Positions 36,806 through 44,350 of a stretch of DNA of 64,000 bases are shown here, in pieces (position 1 is the stretch's first letter; every line of letters begins with the position of its first letter). The position numbers and the translations under genes are program-made. The stretch lies in the NCBI RefSeq assembly GCF_000718255.1, contig NZ_JOFJ01000005.1, positions 372,001 through 436,000 of the forward strand, in the 5' to 3' direction. The notes beneath the pieces are model-generated. The model was not told the origin of the DNA. It ran no database searches and saw nothing but the letters and a program-made list of their open reading frames with translations. The DNA is from Spirillospora albida (lineage in GTDB: Bacteria > Actinomycetota > Actinomycetes > Streptosporangiales > Streptosporangiaceae).

Positions 36806-36837
36806 GGAGCCCCGGACGGACGGCCGTCCGGGGCTCC
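36806..36837 (-). terminator. Terminator after metQ
   Basis: GGAGCCCCGGACGG and CCGTCCGGGGCTCC pair over 14 bp around ACGG. It is 10 bases beyond the metQ stop and 73 bases before the STM4015 start, so it separates metNIQ from the radical SAM operon. Confidence 0.82.
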
Positions 36838-36847
36838 GCGCAGAGCG

Positions 36848-37666
36848 TCAGGAGGTCGCGATGAGCACGGACCCCTTGAACTCGCCCTCGACGAACTTCT
36901 TCACCTCGGGGCCCTGGAGCAGCTCGACCAGCTTCTTCACGCGCGGGTCGTCCTTGTTCTCCGGCAGGGTCACGACGCCGTTGGCGTAGGGGTTGCCCTC
37001 CGCCTTCTCCGCCGCGAGGGCGTCCTTGTTCGGCGCGAGGTCCGCCTCGATGGCGTAGTTGCCGTTGATGACCGCCAGGTCGACGTCGTCCAGCGAGCGG
37101 GGCAGCTGCGCCGCCTCCAGGGGCTTGATCTTCAGGCCCTTGGGGTTGGCCGCGATGTCCTTCTCGGTGGCGGTCGTCGGCGCGTTCGGCTTCAGCGTGA
37201 GCAGGCCGTTGTCGGCCAGCAGCTTCAGCGCGCGGCCCTGGTTGGCCGGGTCGTTCGGCACGGCCACGGTCCCGCCCCGCGGCACGGCCTGCAGCCCCTT
37301 CACCTTCCTGGAGTAGACGCCGAGCGGCTCCAGGTGGACGGGCGCGACGAACGCCAGCGTCGTGCCGGAGCTCTTCTCGAACTCCCGCATGAAGGGCACG
37401 TGCTGGAAGTAGTTGGCCGTGACCTGCTTCTCCTTCAGCGCGTTGTTGGGCTGGACGTAGTCGTTGAAGGTGACGATCTCGAGCTCGAGCCCGGCCTTCT
37501 CCGCCAGCTCGTCCTTGACGAACTTCAGGATGTCGCCGTGCGGCACGGGGTTGACCGCAACCTTCAGCGGGGCGCCCTCGTCGTTGGACGCCTCGGACGA
37601 GCCGCAGGCGGTCAGGCCCGCGAGCAGGCCGAGGGAGGCGAGCGCGATGGATATCTTTCGAAGCAC
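36848..37666 (-). CDS. metQ: Methionine ABC transporter substrate-binding lipoprotein
   Basis: 272 residues of the NlpA/MetQ family. The N-terminus has a lipoprotein signal with lipobox LTAC (cleavage before Cys21), so it is membrane-anchored on the outside. The body carries the family segments HGDILKFVKDELAEK, FNDYVQPNNAL, TANYFQHVPFM and VAVPNDPANQGRAL. It delivers D/L-methionine to MetI/MetN. The gene starts with GTG and lies 25 bases after metI; a strong hairpin ends the unit. Confidence 0.94.
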   Translation of the reverse strand: MLRKISIALASLGLLAGLTACGSSEASNDEGAPLKVAVNPVPHGDILKFVKDELAEKAGLELEIVTFNDYVQPNNALKEKQVTANYFQHVPFMREFEKSSGTTLAFVAPVHLEPLGVYSRKVKGLQAVPRGGTVAVPNDPANQGRALKLLADNGLLTLKPNAPTTATEKDIAANPKGLKIKPLEAAQLPRSLDDVDLAVINGNYAIEADLAPNKDALAAEKAEGNPYANGVVTLPENKDDPRVKKLVELLQGPEVKKFVEGEFKGSVLIATS

Positions 37667-37691
37667 GAAGAGTGCCTTTCTCGGGTGGTGT

Positions 37692-38348
37692 CTACCGGTG
37701 GGTGAGGCGGCGTGCGACGAGGTCGCCGGCCGCTTGGATGATCAGGACCATCAGGACGAGCAGCACCACGGTGGCGAGCATGACCTTGCCCTCGAAACGC
37801 TGGTAGCCGTAGACGATCGCGAGGTTGCCGAGGCCGCCGCCGCCGACCGTCCCGGCCATGGCGGTGTAGCCGATCAGCGCGATCACGGTGACGGTCAGCC
37901 CGGACACGAGGCCCGGCCGGGCCTCGCGCAGCATGACCTTGCCGACGATCTCGCGGCGGGTGGCGCCCATCGCCTCCGCGGCGGCGATCACGCCCGTGTC
38001 GACCTCGCGCAGGGCGATCTCGACCAGCCGCGCGTAGAACGGGATGGCGCCGACGGTGAGCGGCACGATCGCGGCCGCGTTGCCGATGCTGGTGCCCACG
38101 ACGACCTTGGTGAACGGGATGATCGCGACCATCAGGATCAGGAAGGGCAGCGACCGGCCGACGTTGACGGCGAACGACAGCACCCGGTTGACCGGCGGCG
38201 CCGACAGCAGCCCGCCCCGCTCGGTGACGACGAGCAGCACCCCGAGCAGCAGGCCGAGGACGGCGGTGAACAGCGTCGCGACACCGGTCATGTAGAGCGT
38301 CTCGCGGGTGGCCGGCCACAGGAGCGGCGTGACCTCGTCCCAGTTCAT
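37692..38348 (-). CDS. metI: Methionine ABC transporter permease
   Basis: 218 residues with five or six membrane helices (TLYMTGVATLFTAVLGLLLG; FLILMVAIIPF; ATVVLLVLMVLII). The EAMGATRREIVGKVMLREA loop is the EAA motif that contacts the ATPase. Its ATG overlaps the metN stop by four bases (ATGA), so the two are coupled. With MetN and MetQ it forms the MetNIQ importer. Confidence 0.94.
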   Translation of the reverse strand: MNWDEVTPLLWPATRETLYMTGVATLFTAVLGLLLGVLLVVTERGGLLSAPPVNRVLSFAVNVGRSLPFLILMVAIIPFTKVVVGTSIGNAAAIVPLTVGAIPFYARLVEIALREVDTGVIAAAEAMGATRREIVGKVMLREARPGLVSGLTVTVIALIGYTAMAGTVGGGGLGNLAIVYGYQRFEGKVMLATVVLLVLMVLIIQAAGDLVARRLTHR

Positions 38349-39355
38349 CGGGCGTCCTCCTGGTCGGTCGCGGGGGCGGTGAGGACGACGGTCAGGCCGG
38401 AGTCGCGCAGGAAGGCGATCTGGGCGGCGTTCGCCTCGGGGCCGCCGGGCAGCTCCAGCCGCAGCCGCCCGACGCGCTCGCCGCCGATCGTCTCGATGGC
38501 GCCGCCGAGGATGTTGACGTCGAGGGAGTACTTGCGGGCGAGCGCCGACACGAACGGCTGGTCGGTGCTGTCGCCGGCGAAGGTGACCTCCAGCAGCGTC
38601 GTGCCGGGGCGGGGCTCGGCGGGCGGCAGCGGGAACAGGCCGCGGGCGAGCTCGGAGCCGGGCCGCGCGAGCAGCTCCGTGACCCGGCCGGACTCGGTGA
38701 ACCGGCCGTCGCGCATCACGGCGGCGGAGTCGCAGATCCGCTTGACGACCTCCATCTCGTGGGTGATCAGCAGGACGGTGAGGCCGAGCCGCCGGTTGAG
38801 GTCGCGGAGCAGCTGCAGGATCGAGGCGGTGGTGTCGGGGTCGAGCGCGGACGTCGCCTCGTCCGACAGGAGCACCTTCGGGCGCCCGGCGAGCGCGCGG
38901 GCGATGCCGACGCGCTGCTTCTGCCCGCCGGAGATCTGCGCCGGGTGGGCGTCGGCGTGGCCGGCGAGCCCGACGAGGTCGAGCAGCTCGGCCACCCGCT
39001 CCGCCCGCTCGGCCCGCGGGACGCCCATGACCTCGAGCGGGAACGCGACGTTCCCGGCGACGGTCCGGCTGCCGAGCAGGCCGAAGTGCTGGTGGATCAT
39101 CCCGATCCGCTGCCGCGCCCGGCGGAGCCCGGCGCCGCCCAGGGCGAGCAGGTCCTCGCCGTCGACGACGACGCGTCCGGAGTCGGGGCGCTCCAGCAGG
39201 TTGACGCAGCGCAGCAGGGTGCTCTTCCCGGCGCCGCTGCGGCCGAGGACGCCGAAGATCTCGCCCTCGCGGACGGTGAGGTCCACGCCGTCGACGGCGG
39301 TGACCTCGCGTCCGCGGACGCGGTAGGTCTTCCGAAGTTCTTCGATCTGGATCAC
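38345..39355 (-). CDS. metN: Methionine ABC transporter ATP-binding protein
   Basis: About 336 residues. Walker A is GRSGAGKST, the signature SGGQKQRVGIARAL, Walker B VLLSDEATSALD, and the switch His is in LLITHEME. A C-terminal NIL domain (LLEVTFAGDSTDQPFVSALA) is the regulatory methionine-binding part that blocks the pump when methionine is plentiful. The GTG 39355 was chosen on homology; no clear ribosome-binding site is present. A 235-base leader with a Cys-rich short ORF lies upstream. SAM riboswitch features were looked for there and not found. Confidence 0.94.
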   Translation of the reverse strand: MIQIEELRKTYRVRGREVTAVDGVDLTVREGEIFGVLGRSGAGKSTLLRCVNLLERPDSGRVVVDGEDLLALGGAGLRRARQRIGMIHQHFGLLGSRTVAGNVAFPLEVMGVPRAERAERVAELLDLVGLAGHADAHPAQISGGQKQRVGIARALAGRPKVLLSDEATSALDPDTTASILQLLRDLNRRLGLTVLLITHEMEVVKRICDSAAVMRDGRFTESGRVTELLARPGSELARGLFPLPPAEPRPGTTLLEVTFAGDSTDQPFVSALARKYSLDVNILGGAIETIGGERVGRLRLELPGGPEANAAQIAFLRDSGLTVVLTAPATDQEDAR

Positions 39356-39589
39356 AGGAAATACATCCGATGGAGAGGGGCGCCACCGCGCGGGGCGATG
39401 GGCGGATCGGCGTCGGAGAAAGCCGCCGGACGGCTCCACGGCGGAGCCCGGCCTGTCAGGGCGCGCGCGTCAGGACCGGCCGGGCGGGTACGGGGCGTGG
39501 CTCAGAAGATGCCGTTCGAATGGCGTCATGGTGCGACCGGGGTTCTCGGGATCGGCTCGCTTTGGGGCGCGAGGCTCAGGCGGGGGCCC

Positions 39590-39691
39590 TCAGCGGTCAC
39601 ACATTCGACACCGGCACGGACACCCCGGCGCGCACGGCATGGCCCGCTGGACCAGCGGGGCGCACTCGCGGCGGAGGTGTTCGGCGGTCAT
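39590..39691 (-). CDS. Cys-rich 33-residue upstream ORF before metNIQ
   Basis: The peptide has Cys at 10, 20, 24, 26, 28 and 31; the end reads CAPGCPCRCRMCDR. Three of these are TGT codons, rare in this genome. The ATG at 39691 has no Shine-Dalgarno. A poor -10 (TTAACT, 39699-39704) lies seven bases before it, with TTGCAT (39723-39728) 18 bases further up, so a leaderless start is possible. Cys-rich leaderless upstream ORFs are known to sense cysteine or Cys-tRNA in mycobacteria by attenuating sulfur genes. Here it ends 235 bases before metN. Its role is an inference; a chance frame cannot be excluded. Confidence 0.45.
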   Translation of the reverse strand: MTAEHLRRECAPLVQRAMPCAPGCPCRCRMCDR

Positions 39692-39720
39692 GCGCTTCAG
39701 TTAACCCGGACACCGGCGAA

Positions 39721-39753
39721 TCATGCAAATCCCGGCACTGTGTCGTTCATCAT
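39721..39753 (-). CDS. Possible 10-residue leader peptide with strong ribosome-binding site
   Basis: MMNDTVPGFA-stop, with GAGGAG six bases before the first of two ATG codons. It ends 29 bases before the Cys-rich ORF starts. The sequence is not enriched in Met or Cys beyond the opening pair. Either it is a leader peptide that keeps the leader translated, or the site is coincidental. Confidence 0.3.
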   Translation of the reverse strand: MMNDTVPGFA

Positions 39754-39924
39754 CCCGATTCTCCTCAGGTGCGCCGGACAGGGCCGAGGCGTCCCGCGCC
39801 CGGTCCCGGCGCGGGATGAGATGAGGCGGGCCGGACCCTCTACAGTTGACGGACACAGGGCCCCCTCTCGCGGGAGGGCCTTTCCCTGTGCACCCCCCTT
39901 CTGCACGATCCAGAGGTCCCGGAC

Positions 39925-40488
39925 ATGAACAATTACGAGCTGCACGAAGAGTGCCTGCGGCTCCTGCGGGACGGCCTGCCCGACACCCTCGACGAGGGAC
40001 TCGACAGCCTTCCGCTCTCCGTCGACAAGGACGGCGACATCGCCGTTGTCACGTTCCTCCATCGCGGCGGGGACCCCCTGTCCGGGCATCTGGCCTATAT
40101 CGAGAGCTGGACGTTCCATCTGCGCGACGGCGAGTGGATGGAGCTCGGCGGCGGGGGCGGCGCGGTGCCGGAGCAGCCGCTCGCGCGCCGCTCGGCCGCC
40201 GAGCTGGGCGGCCACCTCCGCCGGTACGGGTCCGGCCGGACGGTCCGCAACGCGGGCCGGCTGCTGCCATGGGGGGCGAAGTTCGTGAACCACGCGCGGC
40301 TGCGGGCGTCGTCCGACGTGGCCGCCGTCCGGATCGGGAAGCGCACCGTGGACGTCCCCCCGCACGGGCACGTCGCCGTGGTGTGGGGCGCCCGCCATGC
40401 GCCGGTACTGGAGGCGCTCGCCGCCGACGGCACCGTCCTGGACTCCCTCGACCTGGAACACCACCCGGCGGCGTCCGCCGCGCTCTGA
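39925..40488 (+). CDS. Unknown 187-residue protein
   Basis: A soluble protein starting MNNYELHEECLRLLRDGLPDTL, here quoted as ELHEECLRLLRDGLP, then a strand-rich middle (DIAVVTFLHRGGDPLSG; SWTFHLRDGEWMELGGGGG) and a C-terminal region with HGHVAVVWGARHAP that may form a beta unit. A Gly run in the middle marks a domain junction. No family was recognised. The ATG has AGAGG eight bases upstream. It stands alone, divergent from the metN leader and convergent with a response-regulator gene. Confidence 0.7.
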   Translation: MNNYELHEECLRLLRDGLPDTLDEGLDSLPLSVDKDGDIAVVTFLHRGGDPLSGHLAYIESWTFHLRDGEWMELGGGGGAVPEQPLARRSAAELGGHLRRYGSGRTVRNAGRLLPWGAKFVNHARLRASSDVAAVRIGKRTVDVPPHGHVAVVWGARHAPVLEALAADGTVLDSLDLEHHPAASAAL

Positions 40489-40541
40489 ACGCGCACCCCG
40501 CTGCCGGTCACCGGGCGGGGAGCGCTCGTCACCGCGCGCCG

Positions 40542-41147
40542 CTAGAGCCAGCCCAGGTCGCGGGCGGCGCGGACGGCGGCGTGCCGGTTGTCGGCGCCCA
40601 GCTTCGTCACCGCGGCGGACAGGTAGTTGCGGACGGTGCCCTCCGACAGGCCCAGCGAGCGGGCGATCCGGGCGACCGGGGCGCCGTCGGCCGCCGCGCG
40701 CAGCGTGTCGAGTTCACGCGGGGTGAGCGGGCACTCCTCGACGGCGAGGGCGTCCGCGGCGAGCTGCGGGTCGATGTACCGGGCACCGCCCGCCACCTGC
40801 CGGATCACCTCCGCGAGCCGCGCGCCCGGCGCGTCCTTGCCGAGGAAGCCTCGCACCCCCGCCGCCATCGCGCGGCGCAGGTTGCCCGGCCGGCCGTGCG
40901 CCGTGACGATCACGAGCCGGCAGCCGGGCAGATCGCGGGCCATGCGCTCGGCGGCGGCGAGGCCGTCCAGGCCCGGCATGTCGATGTCGAGGACCGCGAT
41001 GTCCGGTTTCAGGGCGAGCGCCCGGTCGACGGCCTCGTCTCCGCGCCCGACGTCCGCGACGACCTCGATGCCGTCCTCGGTCTCCAGCAGCAGGACGAGC
41101 GCCTCCCGGATCAGGAGGTGGTCGTCGGCCAGCAGCACCCTGATCAC
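40542..41147 (-). CDS. NarL/DesR-type response regulator
   Basis: 201 residues. The receiver domain has the acidic pair ADDH, the phosphoacceptor Asp54 (VLDIDMPG) and the Lys of FLGKDA. The C-terminal LuxR-type helix-turn-helix reads LTPRELDTLRAAADG, then IARSLGLSEGTVRNYL. It is downstream of and overlaps (GTGA) the histidine-kinase gene, so the two form a two-component system. Its output genes are unknown; the lone ABC ATPase next to the kinase is a candidate. Confidence 0.93.
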   Translation of the reverse strand: MIRVLLADDHLLIREALVLLLETEDGIEVVADVGRGDEAVDRALALKPDIAVLDIDMPGLDGLAAAERMARDLPGCRLVIVTAHGRPGNLRRAMAAGVRGFLGKDAPGARLAEVIRQVAGGARYIDPQLAADALAVEECPLTPRELDTLRAAADGAPVARIARSLGLSEGTVRNYLSAAVTKLGADNRHAAVRAARDLGWL

Positions 41148-42271
41148 GCGTCTCCCCTCACCGGCACCGCGGCCGCCACACGGAACGTCCCGTCACCGCC
41201 CGGCCCGGCCGCGAACTCCCCGCCCGCCGCGCGGATGCGCTCGGCGAGGCCCGCGAGCCCGCTGCCCGCCGGGCCCGCCGACCGGCGGGCCGCCCCGTCG
41301 TTGACGATCTCGACCCCGACGCGGTCGCCGTCCACCCGCACGGCGATCTCGCACCAGGTGGCGCTGGAATGCCGCAGGACGTTCGTCGCTGCCTCCCGGG
41401 CGACCCATCCGAGCGGTTCGTGGACGTGCGAGGGCGGCTCGGGGGAGAACTCCGGGCGGGCGCAGCGGATCCCCGCCGCGCGCAGCACGGCGGACATCCC
41501 GTCGAGCTCCGTCCGCAGCGACGTCGCCCGGTAGCCGCGGACGACCTCCCGCACGTCCCGTACCGAGTCCCGCGCCATCGTCTGGATCTCGGTGAGCTCC
41601 TTGCGGACGCGCCCCCGGTCGCGGTCCAGGTAGCGCTCGGCGACCTCGGCCCGGAGCGCGACGGCCTGGAGGCTGTGCCCGAGGACGTCGTGCAGGTCGC
41701 GCGCGAACCGCAGCCGCTCCTCCCCCACCGCCGAGCGCGCCAGCTCCGCGCGCGCCTCCCGCAGTTCCTGGACGACGTGGAAGAACCACACCTGCACGTA
41801 TCCGGAGAACGCGGCGAGCGGCACCCCGGCCAGTTCATAGACGACGCTCAGCGGGGGCAGGCCGAGAAGCAGTCCGTAGGCGGGGGTCAGGAGGGCGGCG
41901 GCCGCGCCGGTCACGACCGCCTGCCGCAACGGCAGGACGACCGCGATCAGCCCGGCCGGGATCAGCAGCGCGTTGCCCCAGCCCTCCTCCGTGCCGAGGA
42001 GCAGCGGCAGCGCCCAGCAGACGACGAAGATCGCCGCGAGCCCGAACCGGTGCATCGGGCGGGTGCGCCGCATGAGGTTGAGCCAGAGCAGCCGCGCGTA
42101 CAGGGCGAGGATCGCCCCGGAACCGGCCAGGGCGAAGGCGGTCCGTCCCGGATGGTGGCGCTGGACGAGCTCGTACCAGAGCGCGGGCAGCAGGAACCCG
42201 GCCAGCGTCAGCAGCGTCATCCCCACGATGATCCGGGCGATGTACGTCGGGCGCGGAAGCCTGGGCTGCAC
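41144..42271 (-). CDS. DesK/NarL-family sensor histidine kinase
   Basis: About 375 residues. Six hydrophobic segments in the first 180 residues (IVGMTLLTLAGFLLPALW; GSGAILALYARLLWLNL and others) form a membrane sensor, then the dimerisation helix ERLRFARDLHDVLGHSLQ carries the phospho-His. A HATPase_c domain follows (EAATNVLRHS N-box; GSGLAGLAERI). The GTG 42271 is supported by a leaderless -10 element; an ATG at 42298 is the in-frame alternative. It probably senses membrane state, as DesK does; this is family inference. Confidence 0.92.
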   Translation of the reverse strand: MQPRLPRPTYIARIIVGMTLLTLAGFLLPALWYELVQRHHPGRTAFALAGSGAILALYARLLWLNLMRRTRPMHRFGLAAIFVVCWALPLLLGTEEGWGNALLIPAGLIAVVLPLRQAVVTGAAAALLTPAYGLLLGLPPLSVVYELAGVPLAAFSGYVQVWFFHVVQELREARAELARSAVGEERLRFARDLHDVLGHSLQAVALRAEVAERYLDRDRGRVRKELTEIQTMARDSVRDVREVVRGYRATSLRTELDGMSAVLRAAGIRCARPEFSPEPPSHVHEPLGWVAREAATNVLRHSSATWCEIAVRVDGDRVGVEIVNDGAARRSAGPAGSGLAGLAERIRAAGGEFAAGPGGDGTFRVAAAVPVRGDA

Positions 42272-42277
42272 GCGCCC

Positions 42278-42283
42278 AGCGTA
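42278..42283 (-). promoter_or_regulatory. Leaderless -10 element of the sensor-kinase gene
   Basis: TACGCT on the minus strand lies six bases before the GTG at 42271; there is no Shine-Dalgarno. Fits TANNNT leaderless promoters. Confidence 0.45.
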
Positions 42284-42304
42284 TGCGCCGGATGCCACGT
42301 CCGG

Positions 42305-42961
42305 TCAGGCCGCGCGGGCGCGGGGCAGGTCGCGCGCGGCCTGACCGGACGCGGTGGGCCGCCCCGCGTCCAGGACGCCGACGCGGTCGGCGCGGCACGC
42401 CTCGTCCGGGTCGCGGGTGGCGACGACGACCGTCACGCCGTGCCGGGCGACACCCCGCAGGACCTCCCACACCTCCCGGCTGGACGCGTCGTCCAGGTCG
42501 GCGGTGGGCTCGTCCAGGAACAGGACGTCGGATCGCCCGACGAGGGCGAGCGCGAGGTCGAGCAGCCGGCGCCGGCCCGGGGCCAGGCGCTCGAACGGCA
42601 CGTCCGCGACGTCATGGAGGCGGGCGAGGCGCAGGGCGTCGTCCCGGGTCAGCGGGTCGAGCGTCCAGCGGCGCCAGGCGTCCACGATCTCGGCGACGGT
42701 CAGGCCGGGGAACAGGCCGCCCTCCCGCCAGATCGCCCCGGTCCGGACGGCGTCCCGGTCCCCGTGGGGATCGGCGCCGCGGACGCGGACCGTGCCACCG
42801 GCCGGACGGCGCAGCCCCGCCAGGGCCTCCAGCACGGTCGTCTTTCCGGATCCGTGGCGGCCGAGCAGGGCGAAGACCTCGCCCTCGGCCACGGTGAACG
42901 AGACGTCGGCGGCAGCCTCGCCCAGTTGCAGGTCGCGTACCTCGATCACGGATGCCCTCAT
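42305..42961 (-). CDS. Orphan ABC transporter ATP-binding protein with degenerate signature
   Basis: About 218 residues. Walker A is GRHGSGKTT, Walker B VLFLDEPTADLD, and the H-loop region reads VVVATRDPDEA. The usual LSGGQ signature is replaced by LAPGRRRLLDLALAL, which keeps only the Arg-rich side. No permease gene is adjacent; the two-component pair starts 34 bases downstream, so regulation or a resistance role (for example ABC-F-like or exporter of a distant permease) cannot be told. The start is uncertain among ATG 42970, ATG 42961 and GTG 42949, the last having AGGG at good spacing. Confidence 0.85.
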   Translation of the reverse strand: MRASVIEVRDLQLGEAAADVSFTVAEGEVFALLGRHGSGKTTVLEALAGLRRPAGGTVRVRGADPHGDRDAVRTGAIWREGGLFPGLTVAEIVDAWRRWTLDPLTRDDALRLARLHDVADVPFERLAPGRRRLLDLALALVGRSDVLFLDEPTADLDDASSREVWEVLRGVARHGVTVVVATRDPDEACRADRVGVLDAGRPTASGQAARDLPRARAA

Positions 42962-42978
42962 GGCGTCCATGCTTCCAA

Positions 42979-43020
42979 GGGGCGGCCCTGACGTGCAGTC
43001 ACGCACGTCAGGAACCGCCC
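42979..43020 (-). terminator. Hairpin after the lactate monooxygenase gene
   Basis: CCTGACGTGC-AGTCAC-GCACGTCAGG (42987-43012), extended outward by GGGGCGG/CCGCCC after a bulge. It lies in the 100 bases between the lactate monooxygenase stop and the ABC gene start, so it ends the former or forms a leader of the latter. Confidence 0.7.
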
Positions 43021-43062
43021 GTGAATTGTGCGGGGGGCACCCATGACAAATGTCACCGGTAC

Positions 43063-44223
43063 TCAGCCCATGAGCACGTCCCGGGTCAGCTCGCCCGGCC
43101 GCGTGACGCCGGACAGCGCCAGGGTCAGCTCCAGCTCCGCCATGAGGCACCGCAGGACGTGCCGCACGCCCGCCTCGCCGCCGAGGGCGAGCCCGTACGC
43201 GTAGGGGCGGGCGACCAGGACGGCCTCGGCGCCGAGGGCGAGCGCCTTGACGATGTCCGCGCCCGTCCGGATGCCGCTGTCGAACAGGACCGCGGCCCGC
43301 CCGGCGACGGCCTCGGCCACGGCGGGCAGGGCGTCCAGCGACGCGATCGCCCCGTCGACCTGCCGGCCGCCGTGGTTGGACACGATGACGCCGTCCATGC
43401 CGGCGTCCACGGCGCGGCGGGCGTCGTCCGGGTGCTGGATGCCCTTGAGGGCGATGGGGCCGTCCCAGTGCTCGCGGAGGAACACCAGGTCGTCCCATGT
43501 GAGGGTCGGGTCGCCGAAGTTCGCGATCCAGTGCAGGAGGGCCATGTCACGGTTGGCGTCCGTCACCGGTCCGCCCACGGCCTTCTGGAAGACGGGGTCG
43601 GAGAAGTAGTTCGCGACCCCGATGCCGCGCAGGAAGGGCAGGTAGGCCCGGTCCAGATCGCGCGGGCGCCATGCCAGGGTGAACGTGTCGAGGGTGACGA
43701 CCAGGGCCGTGTACCCGGCCGCCTTGGCCCGCTCCAGGAAGCTGACGGCGAGGTCGCGGTCCTTCGGCCAGTACAGCTGGTACCAGCGGGCCCCGTCCCC
43801 GTTCGCCTCCGCGACCTCCTCCATGGAGAACGACGCGGCGGTGCTCAGCACCATCGGCGCTCCGGTGGCCGCGGCCGCGCGCGCCACGGCCAGTTCGCCG
43901 TCCGAGTGGAAGATCGACTGGACGCCGATGGGGGCGAGCAGGACGGGCGCGGGCATCCGCGTGCCGAGCACTTCCACCGCGAGGTCGCGCTCCGCCACGT
44001 CCCGCAGCATCCGGGGGACGATCCGCCACCGCTCGAGCGCCGCGCGGTTGGCGCGTGCCGTCGCCTCGCTGCCCGCCGACCCCGCCACGTATCCGAACGC
44101 CTGCGCCGACAGGACGCCCTCGGCGAGCGCCTCCAGCTTCGTCAGGTCGGTCGGCAGCGCGGGCAGCACGTCGCCGAGCCCCTGCAGGTAGATCGAGTTC
44201 TGGAAGTCGGCGAGCGCGCCCAC
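43063..44223 (-). CDS. Lactate 2-monooxygenase (FMN alpha-hydroxy-acid oxidase family)
   Basis: 386 residues. FMN-family motifs are VLLAPIGVQSIFHSDGE, the WYQLYWPKDRD strand, GIQHPDDARRAVDAG, the catalytic His in VSNHGGRQ, and FDSGIRTGADIVKALALGA. The insertion FLRGIGVANYFSDPVFQ is typical of lactate 2-monooxygenase, which makes acetate, CO2 and water from lactate and O2, rather than lactate oxidase. The GTG 44223 has GGAGG six bases upstream and fits the length of the family; an upstream ATG at 44271 is not needed. It is divergent from parC. Confidence 0.88.
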   Translation of the reverse strand: MGALADFQNSIYLQGLGDVLPALPTDLTKLEALAEGVLSAQAFGYVAGSAGSEATARANRAALERWRIVPRMLRDVAERDLAVEVLGTRMPAPVLLAPIGVQSIFHSDGELAVARAAAATGAPMVLSTAASFSMEEVAEANGDGARWYQLYWPKDRDLAVSFLERAKAAGYTALVVTLDTFTLAWRPRDLDRAYLPFLRGIGVANYFSDPVFQKAVGGPVTDANRDMALLHWIANFGDPTLTWDDLVFLREHWDGPIALKGIQHPDDARRAVDAGMDGVIVSNHGGRQVDGAIASLDALPAVAEAVAGRAAVLFDSGIRTGADIVKALALGAEAVLVARPYAYGLALGGEAGVRHVLRCLMAELELTLALSGVTRPGELTRDVLMG

Positions 44224-44337
44224 GGTGAGCCTCCGGACGTGTGGGGAAAACGTCGGACAACAATCTCCCATGCGCCGCGACCTGGGACATAGCGGGCTCT
44301 CCCGGTGGGGCTGGCCGAAGATGTCGGCGGGACCGGC

Positions 44338-44343
44338 CACAAT
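44338..44343 (+). promoter_or_regulatory. Probable leaderless -10 of parC inside a palindrome
   Basis: CACAAT lies seven bases before the parC ATG, and no Shine-Dalgarno is present, so a leaderless transcript is likely. The element sits within CCACA-A-TGTGG, a perfect 11-base palindrome, where a repressor could mask it. Confidence 0.4.
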
Positions 44344-44350
44344 GTGGGGC

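Larger units (their letters stand above)
39356..39924. other. 569-base gap between metN and a plus-strand gene: leader region with short ORFs
   Basis: No full-size gene is supported. On the minus strand it holds a Cys-rich 33-codon ORF (39590-39691), a 10-codon ORF (39721-39753), a small hairpin at about 39432-39450 (GGCTCC/GGAGCC) and a CTCGC/GCGAG stem near 39555-39575. It also carries the promoter of the plus-strand gene at 39925. The open frames on the plus strand here are shadow frames without ribosome-binding sites. Confidence 0.6.

Noticed and set aside
39356..39700. SAM or other riboswitch ahead of metN
   Set aside because: I looked for SAM-I and SAM-IV core sequences on the minus strand and saw neither; a covariance-model search would be decisive.
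39370..39819. Plus-strand open frame between metN and the next gene
   Set aside because: No ribosome-binding site and no motif; the region is the leader of metNIQ.
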